Assembly: GCA_030522415.1 (NCBI GenBank)
Contig: CM060118.1
Location: 22,216,651-22,280,650, forward strand
Direction: 5' to 3'
DNA from: Channallabes apus
Lineage: Eukaryota > Chordata > Actinopteri > Siluriformes > Clariidae
Length of the DNA: 64,000 nt
Shown here: positions 51,801 to 64,000 of the stretch, piece after piece
Layout of the letters: the number at the start of each line of letters is the position of its first letter
How positions within the stretch are numbered: the stretch's first letter is position 1
The notes under the pieces: generated by a model
Databases searched by the model: none
What the model was told of the DNA's origin: nothing
The model's input: only the letters and a program-made list of their open reading frames with translations
Translations under genes and position numbers: made by a program

Positions 51801-52492
51801 GAAGTAAATTCTAGACGTTCCATATTACAAATCATTTCTAAGCTGAGGGGAGCAAACAAGTCATGTTAAAAGAGGAGTACAATGTGCAGTCACGTATACA
51901 ACACTTCCTGGGGATTTTCTCCTTCAAACCGGTTTCACATTAATTCCTGATCAGAATGAAATGTGTCTGCTGTACGAACCTCATCCAGTCAAGTGAAACT
52001 TGACTACTTGGAGCATATAAGTCAAAGCTTTGCGCACTGTATAATCACTGTCATCATTAAGGTCAAAGCCGATTAGCGTATGTGACACATGCAAGGCTGT
52101 GTACCCTCCACTTCTGACAAGACACAGAAACAGGAAGCGTAAAGAAGTAGTAAAGCAAAGCTCTCTAACATTAGTAAAAAAGAGGAGAGACAGAGAACAT
52201 GGGGAAAAAAACAGGATAAGCTCAGTTACAGAACAAACAGTGGCATTCTCTTGGATTAGAGTCCTAAGTGGCTGCTGCTTGTTAATCCCCGCAGAGAGAC
52301 GGCAGTGAATAGAAGGGAAATGAGAGTGGATATAAAAGAGAGAAATGACAGAATATGACTCGCTCCTCAAGAATCATATTGTTTCACATCAGGCATACAA
52401 AGCTCAGAAATACATATTTTCGAGTAATTGCGATTACTACGCTACGAAGCTGAAGGTTCCAAGGCCTATATCTGGAACAATATTAAATCTAA

Positions 52493-52493
<1 letters not shown>

Positions 52494-52530
<37 letters not shown>
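52494..52530. repeat. (AAT)n microsatellite
   Basis: About 12 AAT units. Confidence 0.96.
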
Positions 52531-52532
<2 letters not shown>

Positions 52533-52916
52533 GAGGTGTAATGACTCACATTAAATGGACAAGCATGTTGAGACTAGGATTTAATTTGCATGCCAGATTA
52601 TCCAACTGCCAAGAGCAGTGTGGCCGCAGGGGCACCCCCTTTATTACTCGGATCTAGTCTCTTAAAATCCATTTAGTCAACTGAGTTAACACTTACATAA
52701 TCTGATTTCAAATCCACCATGAAAATACTTAACCAGTAGCCTTTGGCCTGAGTTCCTTTTTCCTGCAGCTCAATGCCAAGGCATGCAAAAAAAAAGTGTT
52801 AAAATCAGCAGGTCCTGCACAGTATGGAATAAAAACAAAAGCTGCTACTCTGTATATTATGTACATTTAACAGATTTTGGAATGTGTAATATATAATGAC
52901 CTTTTAGAGTATGTGA

Positions 52917-53530
52917 TGTGCACTGGCTGGACAAAAAAGGCCTGCATGAAGCAAAAGAAACAACTAAGGACATGAAATTGCTACAATTACTGAAATTGGG
53001 TTAAGAAATGTTAAAAAGCATTATTAAACCTAGAAGCATCAACCTCACAGATGAAATGTGGCATGAAAATTCATAATGATTAGGATCAGGTATCACTTAA
53101 ACACTTGATAAAGTGCTGTAAAAAAATTTGAGAATTATCAGTTAAAAGGCTTCAGTTTATTCAAAAACCTTTGGAGCAATAGAAAAAGGTCATGTGGTCT
53201 GATGAGTTTAGACTGACCCTATTCCAGAGTGATGGATGCATCTGGGTGAGAAGGGAAGCACGTGATGCATTGTACCCATTATGCATAGTACCTGCTGTAT
53301 ATTGTGTGGAGGAAGTGTTATGATCTACCGTTGCTTCACTTGGTCAGGTCTAGGCTCAACAATGTTAAGTGGCAATAAAATTAAGTCAGCTGATGACCTG
53401 AATGTACTGATTAACCATGTTGTTTCAACATCAGACTTTTTCATCCCTGATGGTACATGCATATTCCAGAAATCAATATGCAACAGAGAGGTTCTGGGAG
53501 CATGAGGAATCATTTTCACACATGAATTTT
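52917..53530 (+). mobile_element. third Tc1-like relic, sense, internally deleted
   Basis: The left end reads CTGGCTGGACAAAAAAGGCC, then CTGCATGAAGCAAAAGAAAC encodes the start of a Tc1 DNA-binding domain. After a large deletion a frame near 53190-53265 gives VMWSDEFRLTLFQSDG followed by WVRREARDALYP, the first catalytic Asp region. The frame at 53281-53505 continues with SGLGSTMLSGNKIKSADDLN and FIPDGTCIFQ. Frame changes and a missing second catalytic Asp show it is dead. It is a different Tc1 family from the relics at 32-34 kb. Confidence 0.87.
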
Positions 53531-53641
53531 CACACTGCACACAGTAATCTAAGCTAATTTCGACCTTTCTTTTTTTTGCCATGTTATGTACATAATAATG
53601 CATAACAACCAGAGAAAATAATGGCATGTAATTGATAATAA

Positions 53642-53642
<1 letters not shown>

Positions 53643-53683
<41 letters not shown>
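53643..53683. repeat. (AAT)n microsatellite
   Basis: About 13 AAT units, close to the right end of the third Tc1-like relic. Confidence 0.96.
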
Positions 53684-53686
<3 letters not shown>

Positions 53687-54118
53687 AGAGATTTAACATG
53701 CATATGCAATCATATAAAATACATTACAGTTTAGAGTGCTTACAGGTTATTAGAAAGCATATAATTTTGAATTCCAAATTAAGTGTCAGAGTAAAAAAAG
53801 CAAATAGTGAAAGAAATGAGCAAACCCGGAGAACTTTAAAACTAGCTAGGACAAAGAGCTAAGACAAACTCCCAAAACCCCAAACCAATAGGGAATCACA
53901 CACATGTAAGAGATGAGCAGGCTGAGTGTGTTTTGTATTAAAGAGGAACAAGGGGTGTCCGTTGGCAGCTAAATCCCTGTTTGTGGGGTTGGTGGAGCTC
54001 ACTGCTGGAGGCACTCTGCCCTGTGCCCCCAGCACACATGGCCTGACATGGTCAGGGTCATGCCTGAGTGCCTCATCCTGCCTTCCATTTACAGATGCTC
54101 CCCAATCTCTCTCTCTCA

Positions 54119-54149
<31 letters not shown>
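54119..54149. repeat. (CA)n microsatellite
   Basis: About 15 CA units after a short CT run. Confidence 0.95.
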
Positions 54150-54151
<2 letters not shown>

Positions 54152-55262
54152 AGATGGGGCAACTGAGGGATAAACAGCAAGAGAGCACAAATTCACACTG
54201 GGAAGCTACACTGGCCAGTAGGATGTGCTCATTTTGAGAAGAAAAAAATTATGTAGTTTATAATTGGGACTAGAACTGGTAGGGGATGTGGAAAATGCTT
54301 CAGAAAGCCAACAAGAGGGCATACATTAAGCTCCTCTTGTACTGGGTGCTGATATGAACACAGAACCATTTGAGTAGATCTCTGATAAATACAGTAAAGA
54401 TGGGTAAAATTTTAAAAGTTTAAAACAATGTAATTTTAATACACTTAATAAGGTTTAAAAAATTATTAAACTTTCAATATACATACAATACCAAAACAAT
54501 GCACACTGATGATGCACAGCAAATATATATGTGCTATGTTAGAAAATGGGTTAAAATTAGAAATTCATTTGATTATTTAAAAAAAATTGTGCAATGGTTT
54601 TTGTACAACACGCTGTTTTTCATTTAATACAAACTTTTTATAAGGTCAACAAGCTGCTTTCATCTCCAATGATGCATTTTGAAAATACTGATGTTGGGCC
54701 CTGAATTACATCTCTGTTCTTTTCCTGTCTGAATCCCATTAACATGTAAAGTACTGCAAGCGCAAGGTTTGATAACATTTCATGCATACAAGGGAGGACC
54801 ATGCATCCTTGCTTTTCAAACAGTAAACACTCCCAAGTGCCAAAATTTATCAACAGAATCTTGCAAATCAGAGCTGCTTTGTCTGCTTCCAGGAGGGACC
54901 CCCTCCACTTCTCCCCTGACAGCTGATCGTATTGCAGTTCGCCCATCACTGATTAATAAAATCTTCTTACTCCCAGCCAGCACCCAACCAACACATACCC
55001 CCTGTCAGCAAGCAAACCTTTCAGCCTGGCTACAATACTGCTGAGCGGTGAACATCGCTCCTCTGTGTGCACCAGTGTTTATTTCATTTGTAAAACCCCA
55101 ACCACTAAAAAAACCTTAATCACTTAATCGACCAAAGCAATTAGTAGCCAATCTCCTGAGGATTTTGCTTTGCCCCTAAACATTACACAACGGTTTATGT
55201 CAAAGGATTTGTCACCTCCGCTATGAGGCCTTCTTGGCTTCACAAAAATACACAATAGCAAG

Positions 55263-55291
55263 AAAAAAAAAAAAAAGGGGGGGGGGGGGGG
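55263..55291. repeat. poly-A/poly-G run
   Basis: A14 followed directly by G15. A homopurine block whose length may be an assembly estimate. Confidence 0.9.
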
Positions 55292-56516
55292 AAACATCCT
55301 CCAATCCTCCGCTGAGGATTTGAGAACTTATATAACTCCCAATTATCAAAACTTCTCCAGACAGCCTCACAGCCCTCTGCTCTGTTTATATGACTCACAA
55401 AATAGCTAATACTCAACTGTGTATAATGCCAGTGTGGCCACATGACTGCAGCAAAAGCTCTCGTGCTTTCTGCCCCACTGAGTCAGGCATAATGGGTGTC
55501 TTGAAGGCTCCAGGCTCAGGCCAGCAATGCTAACAAAGCCTCGGTGGCTTGCAGGGAAGAGCATGTCTTCAAGCAACTTGCCAAAAACTCATTTTCAGGA
55601 GCACTCAGGGATTTCTGCAGGATACATGGTAGCGCCATGACATGTCTGGCTTCAGATATCGTGGCATAAGGGGGATTTGGGGATGCAGCGTGTGTAGAGA
55701 GCCACTATAAATGGCATGAGATAAATATTAATTTCATATTTAATGGTAAGGTTCAGATTTAAAGACTTTTTTTAAGGATCAGAATGAAAATGTTTACCCC
55801 TTGGAGAACAATCATTAGAAAAGTTAAAATCGAAACCATTTTAAGGCATTTATTATATACCCTTGCGTTTTAAACTCCTATAGCTAAACCACACTACTTG
55901 TACAGATGATGAAGAACTTTTGTCCCAAACATCCTATTTTCCTTGAACCTACAGTATGTGTTATGCTTCATTATATACATATTCTTATAAATATTAAATA
56001 TAAAATTACAAAAGGTATTTTTCTTTTCATTCAATTCATTTAATTCAATTTAGCATATCAAAAATGTTCCACTTTCTGTCACTGTCCAATCATATGCACC
56101 CGCTCTTAAACCTGAAGTTGCTTTATGAAATAGTTCATGAAGAAATTAACTGGGAAAAAATGACTGAATATGGGACTTTATACCATACAAAGTCTGCTCT
56201 GTAACACAGCTCAAGTCTCCTTCACGTTATGTCTTTCTTTTTTGCTCCCCATTTCTCTCAAGGCATGACTCTTGTCTAGGCTGGCATTAATGTACCTGTT
56301 TACCTCATGGGTGGTCTTGAGCCAGGCTCAAATAAAGCCCCTTTTCCTGCAGATCTAAGTGTAGAGTAGCTGCTAATCCGATTTCAGGAAACAGCCAAGT
56401 CGCCCTCTAGCTTCCCAGCTTATTTCTACACAGGGACTGAGATGGAGGGAGAGTGCATCATTCAGCAAATATTCAAAGGCAGACTTTAGGACCACCTAAC
56501 CTGTGGCACATAATGA

Positions 56517-56529
56517 GGGGGGGGGGGGG
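56517..56529. repeat. poly-G run
   Basis: 13 consecutive G bases. Confidence 0.9.
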
Positions 56530-57006
56530 AATATTACCTTTTCACTGCCTGTGCTTTCTTAAATACGTTCTGCCCTCACAGGGACATTACAGTGGCCAAA
56601 TATAATGCCGGGTTTCATGGAGTCCAGGCTTATCAGGCCTTGGAAAGTATGTGAGACATGCCAGTGAACAAAGGGCCATCTCTCCGCCAGCAAGCCGGGT
56701 GAGGGGATCTCTTTCAGTGGCCACAGATTGCCCTGTGTTCCCTTAATTGACAGACCTGGGCCGGCTGGGACAGAAATGACATGCAGCTGCCCCTGGCCCG
56801 GTCCATGCAGGTAGACCACATTACAGCAGGGAAATGGTACCTAATCCTTTATTCTGCATGTGAGCTCTCTACCCTCCAATACATACTTGCCTTGGCATAC
56901 ACAGTCAAAAAGCTAGAGAAAAACTAAATTGTTATGCATGCAGCCATGTCATACAATTCACAGTTAAATCTGAGCCACAGTTTATTTACAGGGCAAATAT
57001 ATACAG

Positions 57007-57014
<8 letters not shown>

Positions 57015-57046
<32 letters not shown>
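57015..57046. repeat. (CA)n microsatellite
   Basis: About 16 CA units following a TATATA run. Confidence 0.95.
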
Positions 57047-57050
<4 letters not shown>

Positions 57051-59745
57051 CATTATCCAAGAGAAGCAACCAACTATGAACTCATATATATGCAGACTCT
57101 AGTAAAAACACCACACAAGTGTTAGATATACGTCATGGCACGCTCTGGCTCAGTAACTCACTTGCTGTTTTCTCTCACCCGTTCTGGGGAAAGCATGGCC
57201 TCAGCTGGCCAAAAACAGGCAATGCAGAACATTTTATCAAGCAAGCTGCAAAATGGAGCACAAATTGACAAGATGTTTTAGGACTTGGTACAAAACTACA
57301 ATGGAGCTTTTTAAAAATGAAAACATAAATAAATAAACAAACGTTTTAGAACTGATATTGCATATTTAAAATAAGTTTTTAATTAAATTGCTTTATAAAG
57401 AGGGTCATTATAAAACAATCAAATTATTTATTGATTTATTTATTTCGAGTTTTCAAATGTAAATTTAAGCTGCCTTCATTACACTTTCATTACACACAGT
57501 ACAACCAAAAAGCTCACAAGCAATTCAGGGAGGAAATTATAGCAATGGGGAATGTGAATAGACTGCTACTGAATAAAAACTAACATCATCCAATCCTATT
57601 TTAGGCAGCAGGCTAATATATTCATATTTAAAAAAAAAAAAAAAAATCTTTCATCATATTTTTGTAGCCCAAATGCATGGGTTTCATGCTAGCAACCTAT
57701 ATTTTTGCTATTTAATCACTTTGCTGTGTGGAACCAAGCCAAACAAAACTATTAACACATTTATTATTATTTATACAGTACATGCAGAAAAAAGAAAAAA
57801 CTCTGATGTGCACTAAATAGTCCATGTCCATACACATCATTTGCCAGCTGACACCAGCTTTTTCCAGCGAAGGCCAATGTGCATGTACCCTGATATACAG
57901 TATGCAATGGCATCAGAAGAAAAAGAGTGTCACTTCTGATCCCTAGTGTACTGTCAGATGTCAGCAGACCCGAGGGAGTTTGCTTTCAGCAGGGAATACA
58001 TTCGGCCATACGGCATCTGTCGCTGCCGCTCAAATCAGATTCCAAACCACTGAGCATCACCCACACCAGACCAAGCCAGCACTGCAACTAATGCAACTCA
58101 TGGTCAGATTAAATAAGCTTTTCAAAATTTTTAGACATATGACAAGTCATTGTTTGCTTTGGACCTGTCAGTACCTTTTTTTTATTGAGGTATTAGCTAA
58201 ATCTAGTCTGTCAGTATATTGTTACATAAGTGAAAAAGTTTTCATTAAATTCACATTTTTTAATTAAAGTATTTTCTCTTAAAGTGTTTTTAATTAATAA
58301 ACATAAAAGTGACTGATGCCTTGAAAAGTTCACTGCGAGCTCACATAACATGCTCAAGTCAAGACTGTGCAATGCACTATCTATTCCTAAATACTCCAGA
58401 TAGTGAGTGTACTTGACGTGGGGCCAAGCAGACTAAGGAGGGCCACACAGCAGTGGTAACTCCAGCCCTAGAGAGAGGGCGAGATAAGAGAGTCCCATCT
58501 CAACCCTGCCTTGCCGTTACCTGAGGAACGTTGCCGAGTCAATAAAAGCCCTCTTGTGTCTGTCAGAGCTCTTTCAGTGCTCCGTTTGATGGCCCATCAT
58601 CCCGCTGCTGCTTGCTGATGACCTTGATCCCACACTTAGCTCAGTGTAGCAAGAACCCATAAACATGCCCTAAAGAGTCCAAGCTCTCAGCTTCCAAACA
58701 GCCCTGTACATTACAAACAAAGGTAAATAACACATGGCTGTGAATGTGAGGGGGCTGTTTTCTCTCAAAAGACGCCTTCAGGGACTAAGTTTTCATTACC
58801 AGTGTCTTAAAATAGCAACAATAGCCAAACCTACATCCGATCAATACTATAAGAGAAAACTAGCCTGAATGAAAAAATAAAGTGCAAATACAAGAAATAG
58901 TAAATATAGTATGTTGTTTCTTTGTCTGTTTACTAAAAAAAAAGAACAAATTTCATGAGTAAATCCTGGCTTTGTGAAGAGGTATCATATCTTTTCTACT
59001 GGCTCCGGCAGTCCTCTTAAAGGAGTGACTTTTGTCTCAAGAACATAAAATGTTATTGCAAGTTCAGTGAAGCCCTTACAGAGACAACAACAGTCGTCAC
59101 CAGTGAAGAGACTGTGGCTCCAGCACGGGCCAGTGAAACTAAAAGAACATAATGGAGGTGCAGTAATAACATGGCTCTGACAAATAACAGCAAAGTAAAA
59201 CGGATCTTTAGGCTGCAACAATAAACTGACAAAGGGAACAATAATTAAAAATCAGCTTGTCAGATAGTATTTACGGAAACGCATCTGGTAAAATAATTGT
59301 ATTGTGTAGAGATAGATAGACAAGAAAAGAGATGCTTGTTTTTTTTTAACTAAACAAACTGAGTATTATTAGATCTACGTTTGCTTACTAAAAACAATCT
59401 GGTCTTTAATATATATAATACATTTTAATATTGTATGATTTACAGTCTAATGTTTAAAACCATCTGATCTAGCCTTTCTCATGTCCATGAACATATTAGT
59501 ATCCTCACTTAATGCCAAAATCAGTTCATAGTCATTTCGTCCTGGCAATGTGCTGCACTTGTATGGTTTATTTCACACTGTAACTTAACACACAGTCAGA
59601 GCTTCACACTCCTAATTTTCACCTCTTATGACAAATATATTGTAAGTGAATTAACAGTCACAGAGGTACACCCACTGTCCGAATGCTATAACTAAAAAGG
59701 GCATAAAAAACTACTATTACTAGTGAACAGCAACAATAATAGAAA

Positions 59746-59761
59746 CAACAACAACAACAAC

Positions 59762-59800
<39 letters not shown>
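59746..59800. repeat. (ACA)n(ATA)n trinucleotide tract
   Basis: Short ACA run passing into about 13 AAT units. Confidence 0.95.
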
Positions 59801-59801
<1 letters not shown>

Positions 59802-60212
59802 CATTATCCACCATTATAACTTCTTATCAAGAAATGCCTACCCGTCAGTGGTAGTAAGTTGCACTGCAAGCTACAAACACATCCATGCATTACTGAGTGC
59901 TTCTTGATAGCCATGCTCATCACTATAATTTTCCAACTATTGGCCACTGATTGCATTTCAGCCCAGAGGTGAACATTACATGCTCACTTAGCACCTGAGA
60001 TCACGCAGGCCGCTGTGTCTTCCCCTCCAGTGAGTACTTGGCAAAGCCAGACTCTGTGAACTCAACACACACCATGCAACATCGACCACAGACAGCCTCC
60101 AGTGAGTGAGAGATTCTGCTAACAAATTGTTTGTGGGGTAAATACGCAAAGCCTTTTACTGCATTCAAATATGACACTTTGACTCACTGTGCAGTGAGGG
60201 GGGGGGAAATAA

Positions 60213-60218
<6 letters not shown>

Positions 60219-60273
<55 letters not shown>
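60219..60273. repeat. (AT)n microsatellite
   Basis: About 27 AT units, self-complementary. Confidence 0.97.
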
Positions 60274-60278
<5 letters not shown>

Positions 60279-61139
60279 AATAAAACAATATTAATTACAT
60301 CTATAAAACCTGGTAATAATTACAAGTTGGGGCAAATTGTATTGCATTAAAGTGCAGTTAGTGTGTCTGAGAGGTGTTTTGTGTATTCACAGGCAGTGAA
60401 TGACTTAACCCTGCCATCCAGGGGTGAGAACACAATGGCGTAGGCACCCAGGGTCCGAAACTATACACTTTAATAAAGTCACAAATGGCTAAATGAGGAG
60501 CTGTGATCGGACTCACATTACCAACAACAAGGGCTGCACTATGCCTCAAGGAGTTTTGTTTTCCACAAATATGCTAAGCTAATACAGACCTAAAAACACA
60601 GAAACCTGATCATGACTTGGGTTGTTCAGGTTTTAGCTCCAGCACAGAGGGTTTCTCCTTTTTTGCGCTTTTAGAACAACATCAAGCGCTCAGGGTCCTC
60701 CTCTGTGGAACTCGAGCTTAAAAATAGCATCGACATACTAACCTGAAGTAAAGCAGCTCAGCAGCATAAGTTACAGTTTGTGCTTCAGATTGGTTCGAGG
60801 TAGTGTGCTACTGTACCTGGTGCCTATTCTATTAGTGGTATTTAGTTAGAGAGCTAAATATCTATTAAGGTCTTTTCTGGTTTGGTTCCAGTTGATCTGC
60901 TTATACGGCATTTGTCAGTATTAGTGAACAAAAAAATAGGTGTGGGATTGAGTGAGAGCATGTGCATTCACAGAAGAGAGACAGCCAGAGAAAAAGAGTG
61001 AGAGAGAAAGAGAAAGGAGAGAGAAAGGAGAGAGGGAGAGAGACAGAAAGGTGAGAGAGAATGCAAACTTTGGAGAGTCTTCTTTAGGCCTCCCATTTGG
61101 ACACAGAGAGGTCGCAACCTCCCTTTTTATTTTTCCCAA

Positions 61140-61450
61140 GGCTGTTGGGCTAATGAAGTAACAACAAACTGGGCCGGCGGCTAATTTGGAGTGGCATTTC
61201 CTGGCCCCTCTTGGCCCACGGAGATGTGTTTCATTTTCTCTTATCAGTGTTTCAGTCATGTGGCTTTCTGCATGGACGCCCCTGTCTCCCCCCATCGTTG
61301 GCCTAATGGAAACTTCGTTAATGTCATTAATCTGCCGACTAGGACAAGTACTAAACATACATCAGCCTGTTTGTACCAGCTTTGAGAGAAAACGCCAAGG
61401 GCTGTTTAGACTTGAGCACCACATGAAGATACACCGAGGCTTCATTATCT
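61140..61450. promoter_or_regulatory. candidate conserved noncoding element
   Basis: Balanced, repeat-free block with GGCTAATGAAG, GCGGCTAATTTGG, GGCCTAATGG and GTCATTAATCTGC sites. Both strands are open over 60-145 codons here, but with no domain, splice context or start context, so I read it as noncoding. The density of TAAT cores is the basis for the call. Confidence 0.33.
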
Positions 61451-62079
61451 TTACCAGTCTATGCAGCAGTGAAATTGGGCAGGACATGCATTAATCAATT
61501 TATGCCGTGATTCTTAACCAAAGTGTACACTACATGCATTTCTTCCTCATAATTTTGCTTGCGTGTACACACTTACAACCCAATAAGCCATAATTGAAAG
61601 TTTGATGAGAATAACATGAGTGATCACTAGCCAAATAACACATGCAGAGCCAGTGTGAAACTATGAATGTCACCACTCGGTACAGAAATTGGAAGTAAAT
61701 TGAATGTTCAAATTGGCAGCATGACTAAAATAATCAAATAAATGCTACGCCAGCAAATAATTCACTTGTCCATCATGTGACACAGGCAGTAATAGGAAAA
61801 ATACCAGCACGTCAGACAGAAGCCTTTACACATGATCAGCTTTATATATAAACATTACACTATAAATGAAACAAATAATAATGACAAAAATGTTACACAT
61901 GAGCAGGTTATATTGGTTGCTTTCCCCTAATCCTGTCAGAGCATGTGTGATGCCTGTGTGGTAGCTGTCTTGTTGACCTCGTATAAAAAGATGCTCTGTG
62001 CCTTCTTCAAATCAAAACAGAGGGCCTGCATGAAGCCACCTTAATGATGAGTCAAGCAACTCAGAGAGGTCTCTCTAAT

Positions 62080-62340
62080 TAAGAGGCTCCATTCATACAT
62101 TCCCTCCACTCCATGAATGGACACTCTCAGGCTGACATGTCATATAGCTCCATTCATAGCAAGCAAAAACACAAGGGGAGCTGAGCTCAGCTGGGAGGAA
62201 TGGATAACCAAGGGGACGTTTTCTTTTGTGCGCCGCTAAGCTTCTGGGGCCAAATGCCAGCAGGCTTACCCTAGTGCTGGCTGCCCATGTGTTTCGCCTT
62301 TCTCCCACATGGAGTAATTAGGAAGATCTTAATGGGTTTC
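62080..62340. promoter_or_regulatory. candidate conserved noncoding element
   Basis: Repeat-free block from TCTCTAATTAAGAGG to GGAGTAATTAGGAAG with moderate GC between. The first site is a near-palindrome around TAATTA. Untested. Confidence 0.28.
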
Positions 62341-63001
62341 CAGGTTTATTAGTGTGCAAAAAAAAGTTTCAAATGTCACTTTAATTAAAGGGGATTCTGA
62401 GCACAGCTTGTGTGGCAATGTCGGTTAGAAAAATCCTTGTCTGGGAGCAAGGGGTGCGAACAGACCAGGCCCCTAAATACACACAAACATACCTAAAGTT
62501 CTGAAAGAAGGCTATCTAGACCAATGGTCAGACAAACTAGATCATTTGACCTCGGCAAAACATTAAACTGACAGCAATTATTGGTAAAGCAAGCCATACA
62601 GGCACATACGATCCCCCTTCTTTCATATCAGCATCGGCAATCCTACTCCCAAAACCGTCCCATTGAAAAAACTCACTCCCAAATTATTTTGGAGGATAAA
62701 TTTATTCCTGGCATATCCTATGCTCGTTCAAGCAGAATATAAAATCCTAGATTATTTCTTGCTTGGTTAACTCGCATCCGGTCTCCTCGTTCACAAAGCC
62801 ACTCTAATGTTGCCATTAGTTATGCTTCTCTGGTGGCCAAAAGATGAATCCTGAGGTCCTCACATCCAATAAATGAATGGTGGAAGGAGATAAAATATAT
62901 CACAGAGATAAAGAGGCCAGTTCATTGCTGGAACATCAGAGTGCAAGATAATTAATCAATATGAAAATGACATGACTGTTAAATGTGCAGCTCAGAAAAG
63001 C

Positions 63002-63007
<6 letters not shown>

Positions 63008-63079
<72 letters not shown>

Positions 63080-63083
63080 TTTT
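63008..63083. repeat. (AT)n followed by poly-T
   Basis: About 27 AT units followed by 21 T bases. Confidence 0.97.
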
Positions 63084-64000
63084 CCCACTTAGATGATGCT
63101 TCAACGTTAATAATTCTACAGCGATCGTTCACTGGAAGATAATATAAAATGATTCACATAAAGACATTTTATAATGGAATATCAGTGGTTTAAATAATTT
63201 ATTCACTGAAGAAAAATACTATGCACACATTCTATTTAAATTCCATCCCTAACTCAGCAGTCTGAACTCTTCATTCTAACATTCATGAAAAATGTTTAAA
63301 GTTAATGTTAACAATCAAACAGATAGTAACTAAAACATTTGGGTTACAGGTGAGTCCTTGTGAAAGGGAAAATTTATATTCAAAGCTCGAAAGCAACTAG
63401 TGTTTTGGTGAGCGAGGAAAGACAACATGTCAGAGTTTTATGGCACAGGTGTGTAATCGTATGGGCTGGGAGCTTAGAAAGGTGATCTGATAATTGGCCA
63501 CAGGGGAAACAGCTGTGTGTCTAGGGATTGTCTGTAAAAGATAAGGCACAGGAACTTGCAGTGAGGTATTTTATTAAGTGTCAATTTGTCACAATTGTGT
63601 GTCCTCATATTCGCTACAATAGAAAAAAAGTGAGCCTTGAATTGTTCTTATCAGTTCAGGTAAAAAGATACAATATCCTAAAAAAACAAGATGTGCTTAA
63701 AAGATGAAAAAAACGACCATGCATTAATTAATTGTACTGTGGCTAAAAAGAGTTAATATTTGTGTTCAGCTAATATGAGCAGCAATGGGGGGGGGGAAAG
63801 GGAAAAATAAATGTAAGAACATGCAATAGAAAATCTATTTGTTTTAAAGACAGAGTGGTTGTAATTTGTATGTTCTGTGTTAAAAAAAAAACTGCAATGC
63901 TCAGAATTTCAAACTTTTTACAAAGAAAGCTGGCACTTTTTCATGCTGCGGAATTGCATCTGGTGGCAGCAAAGCGAAACGGCAAGCTTTATTTTCCTCA

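Larger units (their letters stand above)
45240..52910. other. gene-free flank between 45.2 and 52.9 kb
   Basis: No gene is recognised. 45240-47220 and 48200-49000 are AT-rich. Balanced candidate regulatory blocks lie at 45840-46260, 47890-48130, 49010-49270, 49480-49800, 50140-50440, 51230-51560, 51900-52380 and 52550-52790. Two small DNA-transposon fragments occur at 47223 and 48668, and an AAT microsatellite at 52494. Confidence 0.65.
53690..64000. other. gene-free flank from 53.7 kb to the right edge
   Basis: No gene or transposon is recognised. AT-rich stretches alternate with balanced candidate regulatory blocks at 53890-54120, 54890-55720, 56240-56880, 57900-58080, 58340-58760, 59980-60180, 60350-60720, 61100-61500, 61900-62450 and 63330-63560. 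Microsatellites and homopolymers are at 54119, 55277, 56517, 57015, 59746, 60219 and 63008. All open frames are short and without domains; those near 60921-61358 arise from a GA-rich tract. Confidence 0.65.

Noticed and set aside
60921..61358. 145-codon minus-strand open frame, the longest in the window
   Set aside because: Its C-terminal half is Ser/Leu repeats from a GA-rich tract and there is no domain, splice context or promoter. It overlaps an enhancer-like block with open frames on the other strand too.

Overview
This window is vertebrate nuclear DNA, almost certainly from a teleost fish. It has GT-AG introns, long microsatellites, relics of fish-type Tc1/mariner and hAT transposons, a tRNA-derived SINE, and one recognisable gene: the 3' part of a Pax2/5/8-subfamily transcription factor. 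The coding exons read as Pax2, with the partial homeodomain, the conserved linker, the transactivation region and the invariant C-terminus ending in YDRH. I cannot separate the two teleost co-orthologues pax2a and pax2b by eye, so the symbol is given as pax2. Placement in an otophysan or catfish lineage is only a guess from repeat style.

Layout. Positions 1-4637 are intron; the paired-domain and octapeptide exons lie beyond the left edge. Coding exons on the + strand are 4638-4813, 7717-7837, 12950-13159 (probable cassette), 15250-15351, 16920-17006 and 17286-17362 (stop TAG at 17360-17362). The 3' UTR probably runs to about 19860, with the best poly(A) signal at 19836. Skipping the cassette gives 186 codons plus stop in this window; including it adds 70 codons in frame.

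From about 19.9 kb to the right edge I see no host coding gene. This 44-kb gene-free flank is a mosaic of AT-rich DNA, microsatellites, transposon relics and many moderately GC-rich, repeat-free blocks with homeodomain-type TAATTA cores. Those blocks resemble the conserved noncoding elements that flank developmental regulators, but that is inference without alignment. DNA-transposon debris is concentrated at 30.7-34.0 kb: a 399-bp Tc1/mariner MITE, a deleted mariner, two Tc1-like relics in opposite orientation and an older interspersed repeat. A 46-bp perfect inverted repeat follows at 34.3 kb. A second cluster at 43.4-45.2 kb holds a complete non-autonomous hAT element with an exact 8-bp target-site duplication, set between an interspersed repeat and a SINE.

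The most notable item is the 210-nt in-frame exon at 12950-13159. It encodes a VKQE SUMO-type motif and a Tyr/Gly-rich tail whose layout matches a segment of PAX8 that I do not know from the standard human PAX2 isoforms. I found no unprecedented multi-gene system.
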